NCBI GenBank assembly: GCA_017613055.1
Contig: JAGAES010000036.1
Span: forward strand, 1 to 22,839
Reading direction: 5' to 3'
Source of the DNA: Lachnospiraceae bacterium
GTDB taxonomy: Bacteria > Bacillota_A > Clostridia > Lachnospirales > Lachnospiraceae
DNA: 22,839 bases
The notes under the pieces: model-generated
Databases searched by the model: none
What the model was told of the DNA's origin: nothing
The model's input: only the letters and a program-made list of their open reading frames with translations
Part shown: piece after piece, positions 7,569-15,624 of the stretch
Layout of the letters: every line of letters starts with the position of its first letter
Numbering within the stretch: the stretch's first letter is position 1
Position numbers and translations under genes: made by a program

Positions 7569-8015
7569 TCAATCATTTCCTTTCTCCGTGCGGACCGGCT
7601 CCGCTGTAATCCGGATCGTGTTCGAGGACAGAATGTCCCCGCCGGACTGAATCTCATAAGAAAGCCCTGCAACAATCCGTTTTTCCTCTTTCGTCACCGT
7701 AACCTCACGCCCGGCGATATCAAACGAAAGCGTGCCGTAAGCCGTCTCATAGATACACGGGTGCGTCTCGCCGGGAACCACAAGGATTTCCGCGTTCACG
7801 CTGCCCTTCCGCAGAATCCGGGCACGTTCGCCGTTCACGGTAATCACATTTGCCGTAATATCTGCGGGATTCTCGTCATCGGCCGTTTGGTAATCAAACA
7901 GGAAGCCTCCGCCCTTTACGGGGGGAAGCTCCTGAACAACGCCTCGGCAAATCGTTTCGGTTGTCTCTTCTCCTTCGGAATCGGCGATGCCGGTTACCTG
8001 AATCAACCAATCCAT
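7569..8015 (-). CDS. DUF1934 family beta-barrel protein
   Basis: A 148-residue protein with the alternating strand pattern of DUF1934, a calycin-like small beta-barrel family in Firmicutes. Visible hallmarks are the opening WLIQVTGI, the YETAYGTLSFDIAG segment (about 89-102) and the closing strand SYEIQSGGDILSSNTIRI (about 118-135). No enzymatic residues stand out and no function is established. It sits 13 bases downstream of murI with a GAGG ribosome binding site, and its TGA stop (7571-7569) meets the ispE start region. It is therefore an internal member of the surface protein-murI-DUF1934-ispE operon. Confidence 0.8.
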   Translation of the reverse strand: MDWLIQVTGIADSEGEETTETICRGVVQELPPVKGGGFLFDYQTADDENPADITANVITVNGERARILRKGSVNAEILVVPGETHPCIYETAYGTLSFDIAGREVTVTKEEKRIVAGLSYEIQSGGDILSSNTIRITAEPVRTEKGND

Positions 8016-8028
8016 AACTGCCTCATTT

Positions 8029-8838
8029 CTATGCGAAAACCTTGCGGTTCACGTCCGCCTCCTCGAGCTCGCACGGAAGAATCGTGTTCGCGAAACGGCG
8101 GAACTGCTCCTCGCCGTCGCTCACGAAGAATCGGTGCGTCGCAGGCGTGTCGGATTCCTTCTTAAGCCCGCGTTCCGTTAGCATCTCACCGAGCTCCCGC
8201 GCCGTCTCAAACGCAGGATTCACAAGCGTTACGGAAGGTCCCGCAACTGCTCCGATGACATCCGCAAGCAGCGGATAATGCGTGCATCCGAGCACCAAAG
8301 TATCAATTTTATCCTTAAGAAGCGGCTCAAGATACCGCTCCGCCATCGTCCTCGTAACCGGATCGTTCCGCATGCCCTCTTCGACGAGCGGCACGAACAG
8401 CGGGCAGGCCTGCCCGAACACGCGAAGCTCCGGGGCGATGCCGCCGATGTAGCGCTCATAAAGACCGCTCCGGATTGTTCCGTTCGTCGCGATGACGCCG
8501 ATGCGTCCGCTCCTCGTGATGCGGGCGGCGGTCTTCGCGCCGGGCTTCACCACGCCGATGACCGGAACCGGAAGCTCCTTCACAAGCGTATCGAGGGCAA
8601 ACGCGCTCGCCGTGTTGCACGCAACGACAATCGCCTTCACCGAATGGGAACACAAAAACCGCGCAATCTGGCGGGAATATGCAATTACCGTTTCCTCGGA
8701 TTTGTTTCCGTAAGGAACACGCGCAGTGTCTCCGAAGTAAAGCACCGACTCTTTCGGCAGCTGGCTCATAATTTCTTTCGCCACGGTCAGTCCGCCGACG
8801 CCGGAATCGAACACACCAATCGGTAAATCAGAATTCAT
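8029..8838 (-). CDS. murI: Glutamate racemase
   Basis: The 269-residue enzyme interconverts L- and D-glutamate to supply D-Glu for peptidoglycan. The two catalytic cysteines are in VVACNTASA (C74) and LGCTHYPLL (C185). The glutamate-binding motifs FDSGVGGLTV (10-19) and YFGDTARVPYG (34-44) are intact, and the length is normal. The ATG at 8838 is supported by AAGGA seven bases upstream and by family N-termini; the open frame upstream belongs to no extra domain. The start overlaps the stop of the preceding surface-protein gene by 4 bases (ATGA, 8838-8835), so murI is probably translated by coupling. Confidence 0.96.
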   Translation of the reverse strand: MNSDLPIGVFDSGVGGLTVAKEIMSQLPKESVLYFGDTARVPYGNKSEETVIAYSRQIARFLCSHSVKAIVVACNTASAFALDTLVKELPVPVIGVVKPGAKTAARITRSGRIGVIATNGTIRSGLYERYIGGIAPELRVFGQACPLFVPLVEEGMRNDPVTRTMAERYLEPLLKDKIDTLVLGCTHYPLLADVIGAVAGPSVTLVNPAFETARELGEMLTERGLKKESDTPATHRFFVSDGEEQFRRFANTILPCELEEADVNRKVFA

Positions 8839-11699
8839 AAAAGGTCCTTCTTTCTCAGCATTGCAGGTATAACGACACCGGAGAGCGCCATAATCATCAG
8901 AAGCGCCCACAGAGCGGGGCTTGATGAATCACCGGTTGTCGGTGTCGTGTCAGCTGTAGAAGCAACAATGCTCAACGGAATCACGGCTTCCCCGTCATCG
9001 AATACAATTCGTATCAAGTGATCACCAACCGCAAGAGATTCCAGAAACTCTGCGGAAAATGTGATTACCGTACTTCCCGGAGCATCGGTAAAGTGCTGTC
9101 CGCGGATGGCTTTCTTTCCGTCAACCTCTACAACTCCCGTGAAATGTGTGTAACAGGATGCATCGTCTTCCGCACGTTTGGTTGTGGAAACAAGTGCTTT
9201 TTGGCTTCCTTTTTCCCAATTTAATGTCGTGTCCGAAGGAAGATATAGTTTTATCAGTTTCTTCTTAAATACCGGAACATAAATCACAATCAATTCCGAA
9301 GACATCCCGACAGGTATCTTCCCCGAGATCCTTTCTGAAGCATTCTCTGCCGTTACTTTTTCCCATCTTTCGAACGTATAATTATACAGCGCATCCGATT
9401 CCTTAGTGGGAATCTTACTTGTTACAGGTTCTTTTTCACCTTTTTCATATGACAGCCTGTCTACTGTACTTCCGTCCTCGTTCACCCATACAATCGTCTG
9501 AATAGGACGGATAACAAATTGTGCGTTTCCGTTAACCGTATAGTTTCCGCCATCTATATCGGTGATGGTCACATATGCTGTCCCTGCTTCTGTATTGTCG
9601 CGATAAGAAATCGTATACTCTTCCGAAGGAATAATCTTTTCGCCGTCCTTCACAGTAACAGATGGCTTTTGTTCCTTTCCGTTGAAAGCGACAGAGTCCT
9701 CAGAAAGAACAACAGTCGGTTTCTCAACTTTCTTTGGAAGAACCTTTATCGTAACACTTGCCGTAGCCGTTTCACCATTATCATAAGTGATTACAATTAC
9801 AGCTGTATGCGTCCCTCCGGGAAGACCCGCTGCAGGCTGAATCAAATAAGAAGTATTATCGGTTTCACCGGATTTTATCGTTATTCCGTCTGTTTTATTC
9901 AGTATAAAACTGTTCTTCTCCTCACCTCTCAGCGCTACCGAAGCGATAGTCGTATCGCTGTTTCCGGAACTGACAATGCCAATCGGCTTTGCTCCGGGTT
10001 GTGAGTACTCATAAACGACATCGTCAAATGCCGGCGAATTAACCGAAAGTGTGTATGTTTTCGGAATAAACACTGCTTTGATTTCAACATCCTCATCGGG
10101 TGTTTTGAATACATTGTTAACAATGCTTACATTACCCGAAACCACTGTCCACCCGTCGAACAGATAACCTTCATCCGGAGCAGCAAGAAGAGTCCCTTGC
10201 ATTCCGGAAACGAACAAATCTTTCCTTTCCTCCCCGCCATAGATAATTGTCCCGTCGTAATCCACAGCAGCCTTTCCGTTTCCATCGCAGGATATTGTCA
10301 AGGTTCGGATTATTCCGACTCTGTACTCAACACTGTAATCCGCTCCTGCAGGATACTGAATCTTAACAGAGCTGTAGTTGTCATGAACATAATCAAGAGA
10401 CGGGTCATGTGAAAATACTCCTCCCCGGATAAAAGGTCCGTTTAAAAAGTCCATTACTTGAACAGATTCTGAACCGGAAGACCGGAATTCTCCTCCGCTG
10501 ATATCATAGTTTATCTTCGCAACATCTTCTTGTGTATTATTTGGATTGTTCACTTCGCTGAAAGGAACATACCCGTAAAACTTCCCCCCGCTGATGGATA
10601 CCGTAATCGGCTGTTTTGTATAATGCTGACATACAGATACTGCGGCACCTTTTGTAGTCACGTTATTTTCATTTGCAAAACAATCATATTCTTCTTGATT
10701 TCCAGTAATGGTTCCTCCGGAAATTGTAAGAGCTCCCGCTCGGACTTCTATCCCGTTTCTTCCTCCTGTTATGGTTCCGCCGGATATAGTTACCTTTCCG
10801 TTAACCTGCGGCGCATATATCCCGGCACCATATCCACTGTATATAGTTCCTCCTGTGACAATAAACTCTGCATTAGTCCCCGCATTTCCACCGGTATCAC
10901 TAGCGTTTCCGGAAAGCCCGTACCTCGAGGATAGAATTACCCCATCGTTAATGGTAACTCTTGTATTTATATATACATTAATTCCTATTCCGCCGGTTTT
11001 CTGTTCCGGGTCAACATATAGGGCCTTAATTGTGCCACCGTTAATAGTTCCGGCAGCATTGCTGCGGAATTGGATGGCAGGGGCGTCTCCTAAAGCCTCT
11101 ATCTTCCCGTCGTTAATTGTCAGCATTTCTTTGATTTCTTTTCCTTTAACTTGTATGGCCGGACCCCCTTCAGAGATAACCTCCCCGCCATTGATAACGC
11201 AACTACCCTCACCCTCAACATATATGGTGTAAGAAGGCGCTTTGATTGTCCCGTCGTTAATTGTCAAATTCCCATTACCAATAACACTTATCCCGTAGCC
11301 TTCTTTCTCTGTCTTCACTGTCCCGGATTCTATTGTCAGAGATCCTTCCGATGTTCCGCTTCCGACTTGAATATTAAAATTTCCGTTTCCGGTTATCTTT
11401 CCGCCACCATCCTCGCAGGAGTCTTTAATTTCCACATTGGCCAAAACTGCTATTGTGTGCTTCCCTGTATCCAATGTTTTGCCATTCAGGTCGATTGTCA
11501 CACTCTTTTTAATCATTTTATGTGACGTAAGCGTAATGTCCGCCCCCAGTACAATTGTACTGCCTTCCTGTGTGACAGCCGCTAATAACTCCTCTTCAGT
11601 AAAGACAGCTGTAGTAGCCTCTACTGCTGCTAATCTCCCAGCCATTATCTTCATCATCACAACGCTCAGAATCAGGACCGCAAAAAACTTTTTGTTCAT
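8835..11699 (-). CDS. Large surface protein: signal peptide, beta-helix repeats, Ig/InlB-like repeats, sortase-type tail
   Basis: A 954-residue predicted cell-surface protein. An N-terminal signal peptide (about 1-27) precedes a right-handed beta-helix-like region (about 45-450) built of repeats such as LTINDGTI and VTISGGTITGG. Next is an InlB/Listeria-Bacteroides-type module (about 470-555, with GYLFDGWTV). Two Ig-like modules follow (about 555-665 and 665-735, the second with FNGKEQKPSVTV), then another degenerate repeat (about 735-800) and a further beta domain. The C-terminus has PTTGD (920-924), a hydrophobic helix and MLRKK, which reads as a non-canonical LPXTG-like sorting signal. The ligand is unknown; adhesion or glycan contact is an inference. 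GC is visibly lower than in neighbours. The ribosome binding site is weak. It heads the murI operon. Confidence 0.85.
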   Translation of the reverse strand: MNKKFFAVLILSVVMMKIMAGRLAAVEATTAVFTEEELLAAVTQEGSTIVLGADITLTSHKMIKKSVTIDLNGKTLDTGKHTIAVLANVEIKDSCEDGGGKITGNGNFNIQVGSGTSEGSLTIESGTVKTEKEGYGISVIGNGNLTINDGTIKAPSYTIYVEGEGSCVINGGEVISEGGPAIQVKGKEIKEMLTINDGKIEALGDAPAIQFRSNAAGTINGGTIKALYVDPEQKTGGIGINVYINTRVTINDGVILSSRYGLSGNASDTGGNAGTNAEFIVTGGTIYSGYGAGIYAPQVNGKVTISGGTITGGRNGIEVRAGALTISGGTITGNQEEYDCFANENNVTTKGAAVSVCQHYTKQPITVSISGGKFYGYVPFSEVNNPNNTQEDVAKINYDISGGEFRSSGSESVQVMDFLNGPFIRGGVFSHDPSLDYVHDNYSSVKIQYPAGADYSVEYRVGIIRTLTISCDGNGKAAVDYDGTIIYGGEERKDLFVSGMQGTLLAAPDEGYLFDGWTVVSGNVSIVNNVFKTPDEDVEIKAVFIPKTYTLSVNSPAFDDVVYEYSQPGAKPIGIVSSGNSDTTIASVALRGEEKNSFILNKTDGITIKSGETDNTSYLIQPAAGLPGGTHTAVIVITYDNGETATASVTIKVLPKKVEKPTVVLSEDSVAFNGKEQKPSVTVKDGEKIIPSEEYTISYRDNTEAGTAYVTITDIDGGNYTVNGNAQFVIRPIQTIVWVNEDGSTVDRLSYEKGEKEPVTSKIPTKESDALYNYTFERWEKVTAENASERISGKIPVGMSSELIVIYVPVFKKKLIKLYLPSDTTLNWEKGSQKALVSTTKRAEDDASCYTHFTGVVEVDGKKAIRGQHFTDAPGSTVITFSAEFLESLAVGDHLIRIVFDDGEAVIPLSIVASTADTTPTTGDSSSPALWALLMIMALSGVVIPAMLRKKDLL

Positions 11700-11753
11700 A
11701 TCAAGTATTACTCTTTCTATAGATTATTAAAAGGTCATAGCATCTCTTCCGCT

Positions 11754-11782
11754 ATTTTATCAAAGCAGGAAAAATCTGGCAA
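11754..11782 (-). promoter_or_regulatory. Sigma-A promoter for the surface protein-murI-DUF1934-ispE operon
   Basis: On the minus strand, TTGCCA (11782-11777), a 17-bp spacer and TAAAAT (11759-11754) with TG one base upstream of the -10. It leaves a leader of about 45 bases before the ATG at 11699. The rest of the AT-rich gap 11700-11900 shows only a weak 5-bp inverted repeat (11833-11849) and no clear terminator for thiN. Confidence 0.7.
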
Positions 11783-11900
11783 GGAAAACTTAGAAACATT
11801 CCCCTAAAAGTGTTGGGCATTTTCTCATCATTGTGAACAATTGATTCACTGACTCTAAAAGCGACTATTATCTTCTCTGGACGATCCTGAACAAGAAGAA

Positions 11901-12521
11901 TTAGTACACCTTCACGAGGAGCAGGCGGCCTTCTTTCACATTTACCGAAGCGCCCTGTCCGGGAAGGACTTCGTTGCTGACGCCGTACTGGTAATCCGGT
12001 GTGATTTCTGCATCCGAAAGAGGGAACTTTGCGCCGGTTATCGTAATACCGCGCGCGGCACCGTCGACAGCTAACAGCGAAAAATACGACACCGAGTCGT
12101 CAATTACGGCTTTCTCCCTCGAAACGATCCCCATCTCGGAGTAATCATCAACGATTACCGCTTTCTTCCCAAGGGAATCTAACATCAGAAGTATCGAAAC
12201 GTTTCCGAGCGTGTGATCCAGACGGGCACCGATTACACCGATCAGAAGGAAATCTTCGAAACCGCGCTTCAGCGCTTCCTTCACGGCATAAACCGTATCG
12301 GTGTCATCCTTGGCGCGCGGAAGGACAATCGTTTCAACCGGAAGGTCCGGCTTCTCATGCGAATCGAAGTCGCCGACAATCAGCGACGGTTTCGCCTCGA
12401 GCGCCTCCATGTGGCGCAGTCCGCTGTCACAGTAAATGACATAATCATCTTCCCGGAGCATGCTCCTGACCCGCTCCGTCCGGTTGATGTCCGCGCCTCC
12501 GACAATTACACATCTATTCAT
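11901..12521 (-). CDS. thiN: Thiamine pyrophosphokinase
   Basis: The 206-residue enzyme transfers pyrophosphate from ATP to thiamine to make TPP. Family motifs are all visible: CDSGLRHM (31-38), LIVGDFDS (47-54), the metal/ATP motif KDDTDT (71-76) and GARLDHTLGN (98-107). The C-terminal half is the expected beta-sandwich. The ATG at 12521 is preceded by GGAGGG at a good distance; 21 further in-frame residues upstream do not look like family sequence. It lies 121 bases after thiC on the same strand and is probably the last gene of the riboswitch-controlled thiamine operon, although an internal promoter cannot be excluded. Because ThiE yields thiamine monophosphate, ThiN would act on salvaged or dephosphorylated thiamine unless thiL exists elsewhere. 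Confidence 0.93.
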   Translation of the reverse strand: MNRCVIVGGADINRTERVRSMLREDDYVIYCDSGLRHMEALEAKPSLIVGDFDSHEKPDLPVETIVLPRAKDDTDTVYAVKEALKRGFEDFLLIGVIGARLDHTLGNVSILLMLDSLGKKAVIVDDYSEMGIVSREKAVIDDSVSYFSLLAVDGAARGITITGAKFPLSDAEITPDYQYGVSNEVLPGQGASVNVKEGRLLLVKVY

Positions 12522-12642
12522 GCCGTCCCTCCGTTCTACAGCTGTAGTAAAAGCCCTTTTGTCACCATAAACTTCGCCAATCACCTATCTATCCGTAGGA
12601 CAAATACCGTATTGCCCTAATAACTACCGGATAATAGGTTAA

Positions 12643-13947
12643 TTACAAGATATCAATATACTCTCCCGCCAAAGCTTTGTTCATGCTTCGAACCGCGCAG
12701 AATTTGCCGCACATAGAGCAGCTGTCCTCGTGCTCCGGCGCACGGCTGTCGCGGATTGCTTTCGCGGTCTCCGGGTCAATCGCACACTCCCACTGCTTCT
12801 CCCAGTCGAACGTTCTTCTCGCGTCCGCCATGGCGTCATCGATGTCACGCGCATGCGGAACCTTCTTCGCGATGTCGGCCGCGTGCGCCGCGATGCGGGA
12901 TGCGATAATGCCCTGCTTTACATCATCTACGTTCGGAAGTGCCAGATGCTCTGCCGGCGTCACATAGCAAAGAAACGCCGCACCTGCGGATGCAGCAATC
13001 GCACCGCCGATAGCCGAAGTGATGTGATCGTAACCGGGCGCAATATCGGTCACAAGCGGCCCGAGTACATAGAACGGCGCGCCCATGCAGATCGTCGACT
13101 GCAGCTTCATGTTGGCTTCAATCTGGTCCATCGGCATATGTCCGGGACCTTCGACCATAACCTGCACGTCCTTCGCCCAAGCACGCTTCGTAAGTTCGCC
13201 GAGCCGCACCAGTTCCTCAATCTGACACACGTCGCTTCCGTCCGCAAGACAGCCCGGACGGCACGCGTCCCCGAGAGATATCGTCACGTCATACTCGCGG
13301 CAGATTTCAAGGATTTCATCGAAATACTCATAGAACGGGTTCTCTTCCCCGGTCATGCACATCCAGGCAAATACAAGTGAACCGCCGCGGGATACGATGT
13401 TCATCTTCCGCTTATGCTTTCTGATCTGCTCGATTGTCTTACGTGTAATTCCGCAGTGAAGCGTTACGAAATCCACGCCGTCTTCCGCATGAAGCCGCAC
13501 TACGTCGATGAAGTCCTTCGCGGTAAGCGTCGCGAGGTCTCTCCGGTAGTGGATGACACTGTCATACACGGGAACGGTTCCGATCATTGCCGGGCACTCG
13601 GATGTGAGCTTGCGTCGGAACGGCTGCGTGTTGCCGTGCGAGGACAGATCCATGATGGCTTCGGCGCCCATATTAACGGCCGCCATAACCTTCTGCATCT
13701 CAATGTCATAATCCTTGCAGTCTCTCGACACGCCGAGGTTTACGTTAATCTTGGTGCGGAGCATTGAGCCAACCCCGTTCGGCGTAAGGCAGGTGTGAAG
13801 CCGGTTCGCGCAGATTGCGACCTGCCCGCGCGCCACAAGGTCGCGGATTTCCTCCTCCGTACGGTATTCCTTCTCGGCAACTGCCTTCATCTCGGGTGTA
13901 ATGATGCCTTTTCTTGCGGCATCCATCTGTGTAGTATAGTTTCTCAT
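12643..13947 (-). CDS. thiC: Phosphomethylpyrimidine synthase ThiC (compact clostridial form)
   Basis: A radical-SAM enzyme that converts aminoimidazole ribotide to HMP phosphate. The 434-residue protein lacks the N-terminal domain of the about 600-residue proteobacterial and plant forms, as is usual in anaerobes. Conserved segments include [53 protein letters not shown] and the barrel stretch [20 protein letters not shown]. The cluster-binding motif near the C-terminus is CSMCGKFC (C410, C413, C417), spaced CX2CX3C, one residue shorter than the textbook CX2CX4C. The ATG has AAAAGGAAAA upstream. It follows thiED by 30 bases and shares its TPP riboswitch. Confidence 0.96.
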   Translation of the reverse strand: MRNYTTQMDAARKGIITPEMKAVAEKEYRTEEEIRDLVARGQVAICANRLHTCLTPNGVGSMLRTKINVNLGVSRDCKDYDIEMQKVMAAVNMGAEAIMDLSSHGNTQPFRRKLTSECPAMIGTVPVYDSVIHYRRDLATLTAKDFIDVVRLHAEDGVDFVTLHCGITRKTIEQIRKHKRKMNIVSRGGSLVFAWMCMTGEENPFYEYFDEILEICREYDVTISLGDACRPGCLADGSDVCQIEELVRLGELTKRAWAKDVQVMVEGPGHMPMDQIEANMKLQSTICMGAPFYVLGPLVTDIAPGYDHITSAIGGAIAASAGAAFLCYVTPAEHLALPNVDDVKQGIIASRIAAHAADIAKKVPHARDIDDAMADARRTFDWEKQWECAIDPETAKAIRDSRAPEHEDSCSMCGKFCAVRSMNKALAGEYIDIL

Positions 13948-13977
13948 ATCGTTTTCCTTTTGTAAATGTTTATTCTT

Positions 13978-15468
13978 TTATTGCCCGCATTTCGCCGCAT
14001 ATTCCGCTGCAAACCGGCTTTTTAAATCGAAATTATGCTTCATCGGTCCGGAACCCTTTCCGAGGTCAAGCTGTGCGGAAAGCGCTCCCGAGATATACTC
14101 CTTGGCAAGCTGCACCGCGTCCGTAAGCGGAAAGCCCTTCGCGAGATTCGAAGCGATTGCCGACGAAAGCGTGCAGCCTGTTCCGTGCGTGTTCGGATTG
14201 GCAATCCGCCTTCCGCAGAACCATTGAAAAGCACCGTCCGCATACAGCAAATCGTTCGCGTCGTTGATGCTGTGCCCGCCTTTCAGAAGCACTGCACAGC
14301 CGCACTTCTTTCCGATCCGCTCCGCCGCTTTCTTCATGTCCTCTTCGCCGGTAATCTTCATTCCCGAGAGCACCTCCGCTTCCGGGATGTTCGGTGTAAT
14401 GACCGTCGCGAGCGGCAGCAGCTCCGAAATCATCGCCTCTACCGCGTCATTCTTTAAAAGGGACGAACCGCTTGTCGCGACCATCACGGGGTCAACGGTC
14501 ACATTTGCCGCATGATAATACCGGAGCCGTTCGGCTATGACGCGAATCAGTTCCGAAGAAGCGACCATTCCGATCTTGACGGCATCGGGCCGGATGTCGG
14601 TAAACACTGCGTCAATCTGCTGCGCAAGGAATTCTGGGCTCACCTCTTCAATCCCCCGGACACCGGTCGTGTTCTGCGCCGTAAGTGCTGTCACGGCGGT
14701 CATCGCGAATACGCCGTTCATCGTCATTGTTTTGATGTCAGCCTGGATGCCGGCGCCTCCCGACGAATCGCTTCCCGCAATCGAAAGCGCGGTCTTCATG
14801 CCTTTCGGCAGTGCCCCGGCCTTCTCCGGCTCCCGTCCCGCTGTCAGTTCTCTTGCTTTTACAAGCAGTTCCCCTGCCGCCCGCTCCGGGTCCGCTGCTT
14901 TCATGATTGCCGAAACGACGCAGATACCCGCGACCGGAATCCCGCTTAGAATCGAAAGATTGTCCGCATTAAGCCCGCCGATTGCCGCAACCGGAACCGG
15001 CACCGCCTCCGCGATGTCCCGGATGGTCTCGGGAGGAGTCACCCGGGTGTCCTTCTTCGTTGAAGTCGGGTAAACCGCGCCGACTCCGAGGTAATCCGCG
15101 CCCTGCCGGTACGCTTCGAGTGCCTGCGGCACGGTCTTCGCCGTCGCTCCGACAATCTTATCGTCTCCCATAAGACGCCTCGCGACATCCACCGGAATGT
15201 CGGACTGCCCGACATGCACGCCCTCGGCATCGACTGCCAGAGCAACGTCAATCCGGTCGTCGATGATTAACGGCACGCCGTACTGCTTCGTGAGCGCGTG
15301 TACCTTGCCCGCAAGAGCCGTAAATTCGCGCGCAGAACGCGTTTTCTCGCGGAGCTGGACCATCGTTACCCCGCCGCGCAAAGCCTGCTCCACGCGCCTT
15401 AGAAACGTTTCGTCGTCATAATCCGTGCTGTCGGTGATGAAATACAGTCTCGGGTCAAAATCTTTCAT
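13978..15468 (-). CDS. thiED: Bifunctional thiamine-phosphate synthase / HMP(-P) kinase (ThiE-ThiD fusion)
   Basis: A 496-residue fusion. Residues 1-210 are ThiE, which couples HMP-PP with thiazole phosphate to give thiamine phosphate: LYFITD, QLREK (39-42 region), DDRIDVALAV, GVHVGQSD (83-90), GVGAVYPTSTK and AAIGGLN. After a short linker rich in Glu and Gly, residues 224-496 are ThiD, which phosphorylates HMP to HMP-PP: LSIAGSDSSGGAGIQADIK, DPVMVATSGSSLL, TPNIPEAEVL, LLKGGH and the catalytic cysteine in HGTGCTLSSAIA. Both halves look complete. The ATG at 15468 has GAGGAAAA upstream. It is the first gene after the TPP riboswitch and is followed by thiC. An internal Met at the ThiD start has no clear ribosome binding site, which argues for one fused product. 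Confidence 0.95.
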   Translation of the reverse strand: MKDFDPRLYFITDSTDYDDETFLRRVEQALRGGVTMVQLREKTRSAREFTALAGKVHALTKQYGVPLIIDDRIDVALAVDAEGVHVGQSDIPVDVARRLMGDDKIVGATAKTVPQALEAYRQGADYLGVGAVYPTSTKKDTRVTPPETIRDIAEAVPVPVAAIGGLNADNLSILSGIPVAGICVVSAIMKAADPERAAGELLVKARELTAGREPEKAGALPKGMKTALSIAGSDSSGGAGIQADIKTMTMNGVFAMTAVTALTAQNTTGVRGIEEVSPEFLAQQIDAVFTDIRPDAVKIGMVASSELIRVIAERLRYYHAANVTVDPVMVATSGSSLLKNDAVEAMISELLPLATVITPNIPEAEVLSGMKITGEEDMKKAAERIGKKCGCAVLLKGGHSINDANDLLYADGAFQWFCGRRIANPNTHGTGCTLSSAIASNLAKGFPLTDAVQLAKEYISGALSAQLDLGKGSGPMKHNFDLKSRFAAEYAAKCGQ

Positions 15469-15482
15469 TGCATTTTCCTCAC

Positions 15483-15514
15483 AAAAAAGGGAACTATCCG
15501 CATGGATAATTCCC
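15483..15514 (-). terminator. Riboswitch-controlled intrinsic terminator ahead of thiED
   Basis: On the minus strand, GGGAATTATCC (15514-15504) pairs with GGATAGTTCCC (15499-15489), 11 bp with one wobble and a 4-base loop, followed by TTTTTT. It lies between the TPP aptamer and the thiED ribosome binding site, the classic place for a ligand-controlled terminator. Confidence 0.9.
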
Positions 15515-15528
15515 GTTCTTTCTTCTCT

Positions 15529-15614
15529 ATCGTCCCTACGTTGGCATTATCCAAATCAGGTTACCGGTCGAAGGTGATGCCTTCCTCTCAGCCCGGAACA
15601 CGGGCTCCCGTCAT
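15529..15614 (-). promoter_or_regulatory. TPP (THI-box) riboswitch aptamer
   Basis: Read on the minus strand, the element shows the conserved THI-box blocks in order. GGGAGCCCG opens, then a CGGGC stem partner leads into CTGAGAGG (15591-15584). A small hairpin follows (AAGG with CCTT), then ACCTGATTTGGATAATGCCAA and the closing CGTAGGGA (15540-15533). The GATAATGCCA and CTGAGA blocks bind the pyrophosphate and pyrimidine ends of TPP in known structures. It is followed by a terminator, so TPP should switch off thiED-thiC(-thiN) transcription. It begins only about 11 bases after the stop of the preceding gene, and I see no promoter in between. Transcripts may therefore enter from the upstream gene. 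Confidence 0.96.
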
Positions 15615-15624
15615 TTTCTGTTGA

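Noticed and set aside
10680..11340. Repeating short units in the surface-protein gene, considered as a CRISPR-like or tandem DNA repeat array
   Set aside because: The repetition is at the protein level (beta-helix rungs such as ISGGTI and INDGTI) with irregular spacing and diverged DNA, and the reading frame is continuous.
11833..11849. Inverted repeat GTGAA/TTCAC downstream of thiN as a possible terminator
   Set aside because: A 5-bp AT-rich stem with no adjacent T-run; too weak to call.
12596..12635. Imperfect hairpin CCTAATA/TAATAGG between thiC and thiN as a terminator or attenuator
   Set aside because: Only about four pairs form before mismatches and there is no T-run on the coding strand.
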